This document shows positions 45,353 through 54,650 of a DNA stretch of 64,000 bases, in pieces. The stretch comes from Stutzerimonas stutzeri (lineage in GTDB: Bacteria > Pseudomonadota > Gammaproteobacteria > Pseudomonadales > Pseudomonadaceae). The notes beneath the pieces were generated by a model. It did no database searches. It was not told where the DNA came from and worked only from the letters and a program-made list of their open reading frames with translations. Numbering within the stretch: position 1 is the stretch's first letter; the number at the start of each line of letters is the position of its first letter. A program made the translations under genes and the position numbers. Where the stretch lies: NCBI RefSeq assembly GCF_024448985.1, contig NZ_JAMOII010000010.1:1-64000 (forward strand), in the 5' to 3' direction.

Positions 45353-45778
45353 ATGCGTGTCAATATTTTGGGGCGCCTCAGCCCCGCCAAAACTTTCTCT
45401 CAGTACGTGGACATCCGTGTGCCGGCGGGTTTCCCATCACCTGCTGCCGACTATGAGGAGGTCACCCTGTCGATCGACGATTTGGTCGACCTGCGGGCAC
45501 CCAACGTCTATCTGGTACGGGTGAGCGGGCCAAGCATGATCGGCGCCGGGATCTATGACGGGGACGTGTTGGTGGTCAACCGCGCCCTGGAGGCGCGGTC
45601 GGGCAACGTCGTTGTCGCGTACGTGGATGGCGGGATGACGGTCAAGCGACTGCAAATCTCCGCCGCGGGAGTGTGGCTGCAGCCCGAGAACCCTGATTAC
45701 AGGGCGGTGGCCGTGACCGAATCATTGCACGTGTGGGGCGTGGCCACGCATAACCTGCACAGCCTATGTTCGCGCTGA
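45353..45778 (+). CDS. umuD: UmuD-like Pol V accessory protein
   Basis: 141 residues. Self-cleavage site AG-F at residues 25-27 within PAGFPSPA, catalytic Ser61 ([15 protein letters not shown]) and Lys98 (GGMTVKRL). After RecA-stimulated cleavage UmuD' joins UmuC to form Pol V. Overlaps umuC by 13 bases and sits 22 bases after a LexA box. Confidence 0.94.
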   Translation: MRVNILGRLSPAKTFSQYVDIRVPAGFPSPAADYEEVTLSIDDLVDLRAPNVYLVRVSGPSMIGAGIYDGDVLVVNRALEARSGNVVVAYVDGGMTVKRLQISAAGVWLQPENPDYRAVAVTESLHVWGVATHNLHSLCSR

Positions 45779-47022
45779 TCGACTGCAACAGCTTTTACGC
45801 CAGCTGTGAGCGCGTCTACCGCCCCTGGCTCGAGGGCGTGCCGGTCGTAGTGCTGAGTAACAATGATGGCTGCGTGATCGCTCGCACCCGCGAGGCCAAG
45901 CGATTGGGCATCCCGATGGGCGCACCATACTTCCAGTGGCGAGACCAGATGCGGGAGTGGGGTGTGGTCTGCTTCTCCAGCAACTACGAGCTTTACGGTC
46001 AGATGAGCGCGCGCGTGATGGTCACGCTGGAGGGAATGTTTCCGAGGGTGGAGGTGTACAGCATCGACGAGGCGTTTGCCGACCTGACCGGCATGCGGGG
46101 TGATATGGTCCAGCTGGGGCGCGAGGCGAGGGCGCGGATCCTGCTGTGGACCGGCATCCCGGTTGGCGTTGGCATCGGGCCCACAAAGACGCTCGCAAAA
46201 TTGGCCAATTGGGCGGCCAAGACTTGGCGTAAATCGGAAGGGGTGATTGACCTTCGCGACCCGTCTAGGCGCGATCGACTGCTGCAGATGACCGAGGTAA
46301 GCGAAGTGTGGGGCGTCGGTCGCCGGCTGACCGCGCGGCTTAAGCCGCTGGGCATTAAGACGGCCTGGGACCTAGCGCAGTACGACCCGGCGTCACTACG
46401 CCAGCAGTTCAGTGTGGTGTTGGAAAAAACGGCCCGCGAGTTGCGCGGGATCTCGTGTCTGCACCTTGCGGAGGTAGAGCCGCCACGGCAGATGATCTGT
46501 AGTAGCAAGATGTTTGGTGCTCGGGTGCGCGAACTGCCGCCGATCCGCGAGGCGGTTGCCGCCTACGTGTCTAAGGCGGCGGAAAAGTTGCGCGCCCAAG
46601 GTAGTCTCGCCGGCACCTTGCAGGTGGCAATCCGCACAGGTATGCACAACCCCAACCAGCCGCGCTACGCCAGCGCCATCAACTGCCCGCTGCCGTACCC
46701 CACCGACGACACCCGTGTGCTTGCCGCCGCGGCGGTTCGCGGCCTGGATGCGATTTACCGCCCCGGCTACGCCTACAGCAAAGCCGAGGTGCTGCTGATG
46801 GACCTGTGCCAACGCGGGGAGTTTACGGTCGACATGTTCGCTGCTACACCTCGCCCGGGTGCCGATCGGCTGATGGCCGTAGTCGACCGGATCAACGCCC
46901 AAGAGGGCCGGGGTACAGTGCGGCTCGGCCGTATCCCCGCAGCCCCTAAGTGGGCCATGCGGCGCGAGATGCTGTCGCAGCGGTACACAACGCGGTGGGA
47001 TGAGTTAATGGTGGTGAGATGA
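45766..47022 (+). CDS. umuC: UmuC: Y-family translesion DNA polymerase subunit
   Basis: 418 residues. Catalytic motifs [15 protein letters not shown] (first Asp) and [10 protein letters not shown] (Asp-Glu), helix-hairpin-helix [16 protein letters not shown], and the UmuC C-terminal region. Copies damaged DNA with low fidelity under SOS. Paired with an intact umuD. Confidence 0.95.
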   Translation: MFALIDCNSFYASCERVYRPWLEGVPVVVLSNNDGCVIARTREAKRLGIPMGAPYFQWRDQMREWGVVCFSSNYELYGQMSARVMVTLEGMFPRVEVYSIDEAFADLTGMRGDMVQLGREARARILLWTGIPVGVGIGPTKTLAKLANWAAKTWRKSEGVIDLRDPSRRDRLLQMTEVSEVWGVGRRLTARLKPLGIKTAWDLAQYDPASLRQQFSVVLEKTARELRGISCLHLAEVEPPRQMICSSKMFGARVRELPPIREAVAAYVSKAAEKLRAQGSLAGTLQVAIRTGMHNPNQPRYASAINCPLPYPTDDTRVLAAAAVRGLDAIYRPGYAYSKAEVLLMDLCQRGEFTVDMFAATPRPGADRLMAVVDRINAQEGRGTVRLGRIPAAPKWAMRREMLSQRYTTRWDELMVVR

Positions 47023-47055
47023 GCTTTGCTTCGGGATTGCTGAGCGGCAGCTATC

Positions 47056-47222
47056 GGCCCAGAGTGTGTAAAAACGCTTCGTCAAAATTGAAGTGCGCGC
47101 GTCTACGTGAAATCTGAAATTTTTCGGCACCTCAGCAGATGTGGATTTCGCCCAGATGCGCGATTTCCAGTCCGGTTTTGAGTACCTGTCGCGCTCGAAA
47201 ACGTTTTTACACAGCCTCGGCC
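47056..47222 (-). mobile_element. Miniature element copy B (167 bp, inverted)
   Basis: Exact reverse complement of copies A and C, as read. It lies 33 bases after umuC and 142 before the end of the UvrD-like gene. The flank GGCAGCTATC (47047-47056 region) is again half of a palindrome centred on GGCC. Confidence 0.8.
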
Positions 47223-47364
47223 AAAAGCGGACTTAACGTGAACCATTCTGTGCTAGCAATTATGAGACTGAGAAGCTCTTTACCTCTTCAGATAGGCGCG
47301 TCTACGACCGCTTTCAGCTGCGGCCGGATCAGCAGGGAGAGGTGTAAGCAGGGGACGTCTTGAT

Positions 47365-49077
47365 TCACAGGAAAGGGCAGGTATCGCGCTTCGGAGTCAG
47401 AATGGTGGTTCGACGTATCGCCCGAGTCACTCCCACCCGTAGCACTAAAAGATCCTGAGCGCAGATTTTTGGATCCTGCGGGGCTTTGGCAATGCGCTGG
47501 AATAGGCCGTCGTAGATGATGACCTCGTCGAACTCCTTCCCTTTGGACTTATGTATCGTCATTAGGTGGATGCCGCGCCAGTCCTTTTGAGCTGCAGCGA
47601 AATGCTCCTGCATCAAGGCACTGCGGACTGCTTCCTCAGCCCCCTTGTACTCTCCCTGGGCACGCCACAGCGCACCCAGGTTAGCCCGCAGTACCGAGCC
47701 ACGATGAAGAAGTCGAAGGTAGCGAGCATCTGTTGCTACTTGCTTCAAGGCTACCGCAGCGGACGATTGCAACAGGCCGCGCAGCTGCAACCAGTCCTCC
47801 GCAGGGTCGCCCGTTAATTGCAGTTGCTGCCGCAACTCTGCGATACGCTGAACTTCGCTGACAATCAGCTGGCGTTTGGCACCGCGGATCTTTCCCGAGG
47901 AGAGGAATCCGCTAAGAGCACCTGCCAGGTCCAGCTCGGACTGGGGGGTAGGCTTGCCTCCGCGGCGTCCACGAATGTGCGAGTGAAGTGCACCAAGCAT
48001 GCGGCTCGCCACATCGCCAGCCGTCCCCCCCTCCAGTAACGTGGCGATAACGCCAGCGGCGAGAGCCGGCGGTTCAGCATCCATTGCAACGTCGTGATGT
48101 AGCTCTGGCAGACCATCAGCTGCAGAAGAAAGGTAATCAGAAAGCTCGAGCATCAGCCGCTTGGATGGCACCAGGATCGCGATCGATTTGTCCGGTATTG
48201 CCTTGAGGCGATCCAACGCCGAGAGCACTGCGGCCTTGGCATTGAAGTGCAGGCCCTTTCCATACATGAAGCCGTAACGCGTGATTTTTACCTGCTGATA
48301 GACCTTGCCCTTGTTTGCGCCAGTGAGCAGGTCATTCCCATAGGTCGTGATATCGGTACCGCTGCTGCGGTGGTTTTCACCTGCGAAATCAAAGTGGACG
48401 GCGCCGAAGATCTCCAGAAAGTCGCCAACCCGCCTAGGATCAGCGCCTCGAAACTCATAGATCCGCTGTTCAGGGTCGGCCAGAGCAATGAGGCGACTAC
48501 GCTTTCCAAGCTGCTGGATCAGCGCCCATTCATCACAGTTTGTGTCCTGAAACTCGTCGAGGATGATAATGGGATAGGCGTCGGAGAAGATGGCGCTTAG
48601 CCGGTTACTACGGCTCAGCAGTTCGCTGACCAAACTTGCGAACAAGTCGAAATGCAGGCGGCCCTCGTGCTCGAATAGGCGTCGCTTCTCATTTTCGTGC
48701 TGGGCCTTATCGATATCTGCCAAATGCGCTGCTGCCTCGGGTGGTGGCAGAAGCTGCAAGCTCGGCCTGCCATTCAACAGATAGGCGTGGCTTCGGAGAA
48801 TGCTCCAAGCAAAACCGTGGTACGTGCTGACCTCAAGTTGCTTCAGGTCCTCGCGAGAAATCAGCTCAGAAGCCTTTTCGATGATGCGCGCTACGGTAGG
48901 CCTGGCGAAGCTCAAGAAGAGGATCTTCTGGCCTGGCTTGAGTACGCCTGAGCGAATCTCATCACGAGCTTTGACCAGCGCGACGTGTGTTTTGCCTGCA
49001 CCAGGACCACCTAGCGCCAAGGTGTGCCCAGCGCACGCCAGGAAGCCGCGCTTCTGATCGCTCCACACTTCCGTCAT
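47365..49077 (-). CDS. UvrD/PcrA-like helicase of a Gabija-like pair (GajB-like)
   Basis: 570 residues, SF1 helicase: Walker A GGPGAGKT (23-30), Walker B DEFQDT (174-179), motif III LADPEQRIYEFRGA and the late motifs MTIHKSKGKEFDEVIIY and RVGVTRA. Its ATG overlaps the stop of the OLD-type ATPase by four bases. In Gabija, GajB is such a helicase that helps GajA cut phage DNA. Gabija is the closest fit, but other OLD-helicase defence pairs exist. Confidence 0.82.
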   Translation of the reverse strand: MTEVWSDQKRGFLACAGHTLALGGPGAGKTHVALVKARDEIRSGVLKPGQKILFLSFARPTVARIIEKASELISREDLKQLEVSTYHGFAWSILRSHAYLLNGRPSLQLLPPPEAAAHLADIDKAQHENEKRRLFEHEGRLHFDLFASLVSELLSRSNRLSAIFSDAYPIIILDEFQDTNCDEWALIQQLGKRSRLIALADPEQRIYEFRGADPRRVGDFLEIFGAVHFDFAGENHRSSGTDITTYGNDLLTGANKGKVYQQVKITRYGFMYGKGLHFNAKAAVLSALDRLKAIPDKSIAILVPSKRLMLELSDYLSSAADGLPELHHDVAMDAEPPALAAGVIATLLEGGTAGDVASRMLGALHSHIRGRRGGKPTPQSELDLAGALSGFLSSGKIRGAKRQLIVSEVQRIAELRQQLQLTGDPAEDWLQLRGLLQSSAAVALKQVATDARYLRLLHRGSVLRANLGALWRAQGEYKGAEEAVRSALMQEHFAAAQKDWRGIHLMTIHKSKGKEFDEVIIYDGLFQRIAKAPQDPKICAQDLLVLRVGVTRAIRRTTILTPKRDTCPFL

Positions 49078-50945
49078 GCCAGAGGCTGGGGCGGGGACGG
49101 TTGGAACTTCCCATAGGCTGCTGCCAATGGCGGTGGCTTGGCTGCAGCCTCTGGGAGAGGGGGCACGCCGGCTAGCTGGGGAGGTAATGGAAGCGGCTGA
49201 GGTGGCTCAATGACGTTCTTGATGGCTGCCAGCGTGGTTCTCACGTATTCGGGCATGTCATTGGCAGTTGGACAGGAGGCGAGCAAGTCGCCGGCGTCGC
49301 CACCGCCTTTGGCCCAGCCAAAATAGTGCGACAGAGCTACCTGCAGATTGGCCAGCGGTGTTGCGGGTGTTGGTGTGTATGCCGCGAGATGCTGCGGCCA
49401 ATCAGCGCCAACAACCACAACAGCAGCATAGCTGCGGAGTGCCACCTCAGACGCGCCATACAAGACAAGGTTTTCAAAGCCCTTAGTCGCAGACTCATAG
49501 GCATGATCGACCGAGGCAGTGATGGTTGCGAGCGCCTCCGGCGTTTGCTTGTCAAATACGGCGAACACGACCTTTCCGAGTGAGCGGAAGAATGCACCCA
49601 GTGGCGCGACATTGGTCTCGCCGCGGGCGTCGACGATCGCCACACCTAGGTTTTCGAGCGATTTGAATCGCGTGGGATCCAGCTCGGCGAGCCGTCGGGC
49701 AGCGGCAGGCAATGCGTCGAACTCCGTACGGCCCTCAAGTACAAGTACGTAGCGTGCCAGCAGGGCTTCGCAGAACCGTGCTTTGAATTCTGTGCGATAG
49801 GCTTTGGGCTTGACTGCTGGCGGATATGTTGCAGGAACCCCGGTCATAACACCGGCCGTGCGCTTGAGAACCACTACCTGGGCAGGCTCGAACTCCTCCA
49901 GCACGTAGGGTGAGTGGGAGGTGAAGATGGCCTGTGCCGACTTCTGGCGCAGCGAATTGATGATTCGCTTCTGGGTGTGCGGCGGAAGCGCGATCTCTGG
50001 CTCTTCCATCGCGAAGATCACGCTTTGCTTGAGTTCGGCGATGATCGAAAGCAGAGCCAATACCAGCGTGTTAATCGTGCCAGTGCCTTGGTGCTGATAT
50101 GGGGCGGAATAGACTGAGCCGTCCGGCCTTTTCGCTCCAGTACCCATGAAGACAGTCAGGGTTCGACGGAGCATGTCGCGAGTGAGGTCCGAAACCCGCA
50201 TGTGGGGTTGCTCTGCCCAGTCGGATGGTACGTAGTGCCGTACTGCATCTTGGACTGCAACAAGCAACTCGCCGATGTCCTCGGTCTCTCCAACTGGCAG
50301 TGCCCTCAGCTGGTCGAGCAAATCCTCCCACATAGTCAGTCGTGTTTCCTTCAGCCGAAGGATCACGTCCAACAAAGAGCCCCGTTCCAGGCTGAGTGCG
50401 CGAGCTCCGGTCCGCAGCGTGCGCAGATAAAGAAAACCGCATTTTCGTTTGTCGGGCGCAGAGAACCGGGGGTAGGAGCCATCCGGCATTTCGGGAGTGG
50501 CGTAATAGGTGTCCCCGGCGAAGTCGTCCTCATCTACGTCATACCAACCGTTGAAGAAGACGCGTATTGCCGCTCCGACATGGGGCGCGTCTGTTCCCTC
50601 CGGGGGCGCCCCTACGAGCAATGACTTGGTCTGTGTGTCCCACCACTCGATATGGTCCCGAAAATGCCGCAGTTGCTCATCAGAGAGTCCTGCGACAATA
50701 ACTTCGACCTGGATCGGGACGACCTCGTTCTTGGCCGGGTCTACGTACGTACCGGCATAGAAATCGTGCTCATCGATTACAGGGCGACGACTCAGGCGCT
50801 CCGGGCCAAGTACCAAGTCCACCGCTTCCAGCAATGTGGACTTGCCGGCGTTGTTGTCACCGATAAAAGCAGTGTGTCCATTGATGTGGACCTCACCGAA
50901 TGCGATGCCTCTGAAGTTCCGGACGCGAACACGCACAAGATGCAC
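49074..50945 (-). CDS. OLD-family ATPase/TOPRIM nuclease (GajA-like)
   Basis: 623 residues. N-terminal AAA/ABC ATPase with Walker A GDNNAGKST (29-37), signature region near QHQGTGTINTLVLALL and Walker B VIFAMEEPEIAL (309-320), then a TOPRIM nuclease domain with Glu404-containing VLEGRTEFDAL and Asp465 in FAVFDKQTPE. The tail is Pro-rich. GajA-type proteins nick DNA when nucleotides run low during phage infection. First gene of a two-gene operon that is bracketed by inverted 167-bp elements. Confidence 0.82.
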   Translation of the reverse strand: MHLVRVRVRNFRGIAFGEVHINGHTAFIGDNNAGKSTLLEAVDLVLGPERLSRRPVIDEHDFYAGTYVDPAKNEVVPIQVEVIVAGLSDEQLRHFRDHIEWWDTQTKSLLVGAPPEGTDAPHVGAAIRVFFNGWYDVDEDDFAGDTYYATPEMPDGSYPRFSAPDKRKCGFLYLRTLRTGARALSLERGSLLDVILRLKETRLTMWEDLLDQLRALPVGETEDIGELLVAVQDAVRHYVPSDWAEQPHMRVSDLTRDMLRRTLTVFMGTGAKRPDGSVYSAPYQHQGTGTINTLVLALLSIIAELKQSVIFAMEEPEIALPPHTQKRIINSLRQKSAQAIFTSHSPYVLEEFEPAQVVVLKRTAGVMTGVPATYPPAVKPKAYRTEFKARFCEALLARYVLVLEGRTEFDALPAAARRLAELDPTRFKSLENLGVAIVDARGETNVAPLGAFFRSLGKVVFAVFDKQTPEALATITASVDHAYESATKGFENLVLYGASEVALRSYAAVVVVGADWPQHLAAYTPTPATPLANLQVALSHYFGWAKGGGDAGDLLASCPTANDMPEYVRTTLAAIKNVIEPPQPLPLPPQLAGVPPLPEAAAKPPPLAAAYGKFQPSPPQPLA

Positions 50946-51082
50946 TTCGACCCTCCTTGTCTAGTGGAAACCAAGCTACTGATTCTAGTGCGTCATGGTA
51001 GGTGCTATTCGACTGTATCGCTACTTGAGGGCTCCTTCGGGCCGAGTCGCGTACCGCGCGCCCGCAGCCAAGGGCCGCTATT

Positions 51083-51249
51083 GGCCGAGGCTGTGTAAAA
51101 ACGTTTTCGAGCGCGACAGGTACTCAAAACCGGACTGGAAATCGCGCATCTGGGCGAAATCCACATCTGCTGAGGTGCCGAAAAATTTCAGATTTCACGT
51201 AGACGCGCGCACTTCAATTTTGACGAAGCGTTTTTACACACTCTGGGCC
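51083..51249 (+). mobile_element. Miniature element copy C (167 bp)
   Basis: Identical, as read, to copy A and to the reverse complement of copy B. It stands 137 bases from the start of the GajA-like gene. The left flank GGCCGCTATT is again a palindrome half. The 51250-51408 gap holds nothing else that I recognise. Confidence 0.8.
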
Positions 51250-51408
51250 GGTTGTTGCCTACCGCGACCGATAGCTGTGGTTCGACTTCAGTCTGTCGCG
51301 ACCGGCAGCAGCTGACTTAATGGTAGTGGGTCTTTCACACCCTCCTTTATCTTTGGAACGCCTGGTAGGTCGCTGTCAGCAACGGCGCCTCCCTCACCTG
51401 TTCATGAT

Positions 51409-52668
51409 CTAACGTACCCTTGGCAGCTCGTCCCAGCGGCAGGTGTACCCCGGAGAACGCAGCTCCTGCTTCATCGACCAGCCGCCCAGGGCCGGCACGC
51501 GCGCCAGGCGCACGGTGCCGCGGCCCATGTTGGTGTTGATCCTGTCCACGGTTGCCATCAGCGCCGCGCTGCGCGGCCGCGGCGCCGGGGCGAACAGGTC
51601 GGCCTGTACCTGCCCGGGGCTGGCCAGGTTCATCAGCATCACCCCGGCTTTCTGGTACCGGTAGCCGGGCCGGTAGATACCCTCCAGCCCGGCCAGCGCC
51701 GCCTGCACCAGGTCGCGCGAGTCGTTGCTCGGCGTGTGCAGCGCCACGCTGGCGGTGCGCGCGTAGCGCGGCTCGTCCGGGTTGAACACCCCGGTGCGGA
51801 TATACACCTGCAGCAGCTGCCACACATCGCCTTGCGCGCGCAGCTTCTCCGCTGCGCGGCAGGCGTAGCTGGCCACCGCCTCGCGCAGCGGCGCCAGCTC
51901 CGTCACTCGGAGCGAGAAGCTGCGGCTGCAGGTGATCATCTGCTTCGGCTCCGGCCCCTCGTCCAGGGCGAAGCACGGCTCGCCACGCAGCTCACGAATG
52001 GTCTTCTCCAGCACCACCGAGAACTGCTTGCGCATCGTCCAGGCGTCCTGCTGCGCCAGATCCCAGGCGGTTTTAACACCCAGCGCGCCCAGGTGCGCCT
52101 GCAGCTTGCGCCCCACGCCCCACACCTCGCCCAGCGGCGCGTCCTTGAGCAACGCCGCCTGCTGCTCGGGCCGGGTGGCCACCACCCCCCCGCTCTGGCT
52201 ACGCCGCTTGGCGGCCCAGTTGGCCAACTTGGCCAAGGTCTTCGTGGTGCTGATGCCCACCCCCACCGGCATGCCCGTCAGCCGTTGCACCTCCGCGCGA
52301 ATGTGCCGGCCGTAACCGGCCAGCGGCCGGCCGAGGCCCGCCAGGTCGAGAAAGCTCTCGTCGATCGAATAAACCTCCAGACGCGGTGCCAGCCCGCGCA
52401 GCACCCGTACCACCCGTGCGGAAACGTCGCCGTACAGCGCATAGTTGCTGCTGAACGCCAGCACGCCATGCGCCTGCACCAGGTCGCGGATCTTGAAGAA
52501 CGGCTCGCCCATGCCAATGCCCAGCGCCTTGGCCTCGTTGCTGCGGCTCACCACACAGCCGTCGTTGTTGCTCAGTACCACCATCGGCACCGTGCGCAGG
52601 TCGGGGCGGAACAGCCGCTCGCAACTCACGTAGAAGTTGTTGCAGTCCACCAGGGCATAGGTCGGCAT
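51409..52668 (-). CDS. umuC: Second UmuC-type Y-family polymerase
   Basis: 419 residues from the ATG at 52668. Motifs [29 protein letters not shown] and [16 protein letters not shown] are intact. Markedly more GC-rich than the umuC at 45766 and clearly diverged from it, so a separate origin. Its ATG overlaps the truncated umuD stop by one base. No LexA box was seen upstream. Confidence 0.92.
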   Translation of the reverse strand: MPTYALVDCNNFYVSCERLFRPDLRTVPMVVLSNNDGCVVSRSNEAKALGIGMGEPFFKIRDLVQAHGVLAFSSNYALYGDVSARVVRVLRGLAPRLEVYSIDESFLDLAGLGRPLAGYGRHIRAEVQRLTGMPVGVGISTTKTLAKLANWAAKRRSQSGGVVATRPEQQAALLKDAPLGEVWGVGRKLQAHLGALGVKTAWDLAQQDAWTMRKQFSVVLEKTIRELRGEPCFALDEGPEPKQMITCSRSFSLRVTELAPLREAVASYACRAAEKLRAQGDVWQLLQVYIRTGVFNPDEPRYARTASVALHTPSNDSRDLVQAALAGLEGIYRPGYRYQKAGVMLMNLASPGQVQADLFAPAPRPRSAALMATVDRINTNMGRGTVRLARVPALGGWSMKQELRSPGYTCRWDELPRVR

Positions 52669-52925
52669 CAGCACCCCGGCAGCTTGTGAATGCAGCGCGT
52701 CACCACGCCGAACACCTCCAGGTCCTCGCCGTCGCGCAGGCGAATGTCCGGGTAGGCCTTGTTCGCCGCGCGTAGCACCGGCGTGCCGTATTCATAGGCC
52801 AGCTGCTTGCAGGTGAACTCCCCGTTCACCACCGCCACCACCACCATGCCCGCGCGCGGCGTGATTGTCGTCAGGCCCCGCCACGGAACGGGCAGCAGGA
52901 ACCGGTAATAAACGTCCGGATACAC
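52668..52925 (-). pseudogene. umuD: Truncated umuD (C-terminal part only)
   Basis: The frame encodes PRAGMVVVAVVNGEFTCKQL onward to [14 protein letters not shown], the last third of a UmuD protein including the catalytic Lys. The cleavage site and catalytic Ser are missing and replaced by unrelated residues (MYPDVYYRFLLPVPWRG). It can no longer be a normal UmuD. Confidence 0.85.
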
Positions 52926-53025
52926 TTTTGTGTAGTGAGTTCAGTCAGAACAGAGTGCTGGTTTGAGAAAGCTACGAGCGGCGACAGTCGCCCCAAACCA
53001 GCCAAGCGTGACAGGCAACAAGCGG

Positions 53026-53110
53026 CCCAGGCTGTGTAAAAACTTCAGCTGAAATTCAACGTGCGCGTTACTAGGCGAAATCCCTGGAGCTTGGCCGGGC
53101 TGGAGTGCTC
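53026..53110 (+). repeat. Diverged relic of the 167-bp element end
   Basis: GGCCCAGGCTGTGTAAAAAC matches the element ends, then GCGAAATCC and similar scraps, without a second end. An older or different family member. Confidence 0.45.
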
Positions 53111-53153
53111 AGAATTCGTTAGGAGACGCCGATGTTGATCATCAAATGATCAG

Positions 53154-53180
53154 TGCTCGGTGCTCGGTGCTCGGTGCTCA
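53154..53180. repeat. 7-bp tandem repeat
   Basis: TGCTCGG three times followed by TGCTCA, between a relic element and the DUF6088 gene. Confidence 0.8.
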
Positions 53181-53256
53181 AAATATCTGTCGCCAGCCGC
53201 TTATGATCATTGGTTCTTACAGCCCCTACCCTGCAGTTCGCAATGCAGCGATTTCG

Positions 53257-53871
53257 CTATTGCGCTTCCAATACCGTTCGCATCCATTTCGGCAGTTTGC
53301 AGGCCAGCAATTTGACTAAGTCTTCAGGTCGGAGCCCTTTCTTGATCGCCGCAATACATTCAGGAGTTGAGCCGCCTTTACCGAGATAAAACAATGCACT
53401 GATAGCGGCACCCACCTCAGTTCCGGCATGTTGCATGACCATCGGTGCCGCGTGTATCAGCCGAATTTCAGCTTTCCCTATGAATACTGAACGGCTGGCT
53501 CCGCTGGTGTAATAGATTGGAATGAGTGGCATCTGGGTGCTGAGCCCAAACCTTCTGACGGCATTGGCGCCGTGGATCTGCAGAGACAAGCGTTTCTGCT
53601 TGGTAATCAGGCTAATCAATTTCCAGGGATTGGGGCGAGCCCTGGCAACGTAGCGTCCGGGTTTCGGGCGCATATAGATCCCGCGATACACCCGTTCGAG
53701 CTCGCCTCGGTTGACCAGTCGAGCTATTGCTTTGGATACGGCGTTTTTCGTTCCAAACCCTGTGAAACGGCTAATGCTGAACGGCTGCCCTTTAGGTAGG
53801 CGCTTGACTCGTTGCGCAATCCGGGCGGATACCGACTGGGCTTGATCAGTGCTGAGCATCGTGGCGTTCAC
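53257..53871 (-). CDS. AbiEi-like/DUF6088 regulator
   Basis: 204 residues with a GTG start (ATG four codons later is possible). N-terminal winged helix (FGTKNAVSKAIARLVNRGEL, RVYRGIYMRPK) and a DUF6088/AbiEi-type C-terminal domain (SLQIHGANAVRRFGLSTQMP, ECIAAIKKGLRPEDLVKLL). AbiEi proteins are antitoxins and repressors of the AbiEii nucleotidyltransferase toxin. No toxin gene follows; a relic element and repeats do. Confidence 0.75.
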   Translation of the reverse strand: MNATMLSTDQAQSVSARIAQRVKRLPKGQPFSISRFTGFGTKNAVSKAIARLVNRGELERVYRGIYMRPKPGRYVARARPNPWKLISLITKQKRLSLQIHGANAVRRFGLSTQMPLIPIYYTSGASRSVFIGKAEIRLIHAAPMVMQHAGTEVGAAISALFYLGKGGSTPECIAAIKKGLRPEDLVKLLACKLPKWMRTVLEAQ

Positions 53872-53873
53872 GC

Positions 53874-54137
53874 CTATAGCGTGAAGTCTAACGACGAACT
53901 GAAAAGCGGCTGATGGAACGCAATCACCCTTCGCCGATATTCATCATCTTGAGCGTCGTTTACCAGGCACTCTTCGAGGCGCCCCAGCGAGAAAACTTGA
54001 ACGGCGGACGGGTAGTGTCTGAGCAGGCTTTTCGCATAGCTGCGAATGTCATCAGGTAGTTCGGTGTTACGAGAGAGGTCGCGGAGAAAAGCTTCGGTCT
54101 TGACGACACTCCGGGTTCTTTCATGCGGAAGGGTCAA
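53874..54137 (-). CDS. BPSL0761-family small protein
   Basis: 87 residues beginning MTLPHERTRSVVKTEAFLRD, the typical start of BPSL0761 family members, with a short helical body. Function unknown. It lies 2 bases before the DUF6088 gene, so likely the same transcript. Confidence 0.7.
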   Translation of the reverse strand: MTLPHERTRSVVKTEAFLRDLSRNTELPDDIRSYAKSLLRHYPSAVQVFSLGRLEECLVNDAQDDEYRRRVIAFHQPLFSSSLDFTL

Positions 54138-54257
54138 AGCGGCTACCTCCTTATTCAGTTATTCCAATCTACGAGACCAGAACGGGCAAGCCGCGCGCTT
54201 ACCCCTAATTTGTCCGCGATTCGACGTGGTGCGGCTGATGGATTTTCAACCCTACAA

Positions 54258-54560
54258 TCAGTTCTTTCCCCAGTAGTTGTCTTTGCTGACCAGACCAAAA
54301 TCTTCGGAAGCAAATGGCTGATCATCATCGAACATACCATTGACCATGCGCTCCCGACGCAACCCACTCAGCACCCTGAAAAAGCAGGGCTCACAGAGAT
54401 GCACCCGGTAGTGCTCCCCATCATGCTGGGAGCCATATCCCCATTGGGCTTCAAGCTTGCCGTATTGGGGACCATAGCCGGGAATACGCGTGCCAGAGCG
54501 GCACACGTCGCAGATCACATCCTCAACGACATCGACCAATGCCTGCGACTTAATCTCCAT
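54258..54560 (-). CDS. Small zinc-ribbon-like protein of unknown function
   Basis: 100 residues from the ATG at 54560 (GAGG upstream). Two Cys pairs, ICDVC near the start and LCEPC later, separated by YGSQHDGEHYRVH, suggest one zinc site. Similar small proteins are common in pseudomonad islands, but I do not know a function. Confidence 0.6.
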   Translation of the reverse strand: MEIKSQALVDVVEDVICDVCRSGTRIPGYGPQYGKLEAQWGYGSQHDGEHYRVHLCEPCFFRVLSGLRRERMVNGMFDDDQPFASEDFGLVSKDNYWGKN

Positions 54561-54650
54561 GCACACCTCACGATTACGTTCCACACGACGCCGGCCGGTT
54601 ATGGATTCATGAACACCAACATCATTGGATCAGCCTCGACTGGCTGAGCA

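Noticed and set aside
51736-52689. A 317-residue plus-strand open frame
   Set aside because: Antisense to the second umuC, whose motifs are clear; a GC-rich shadow.
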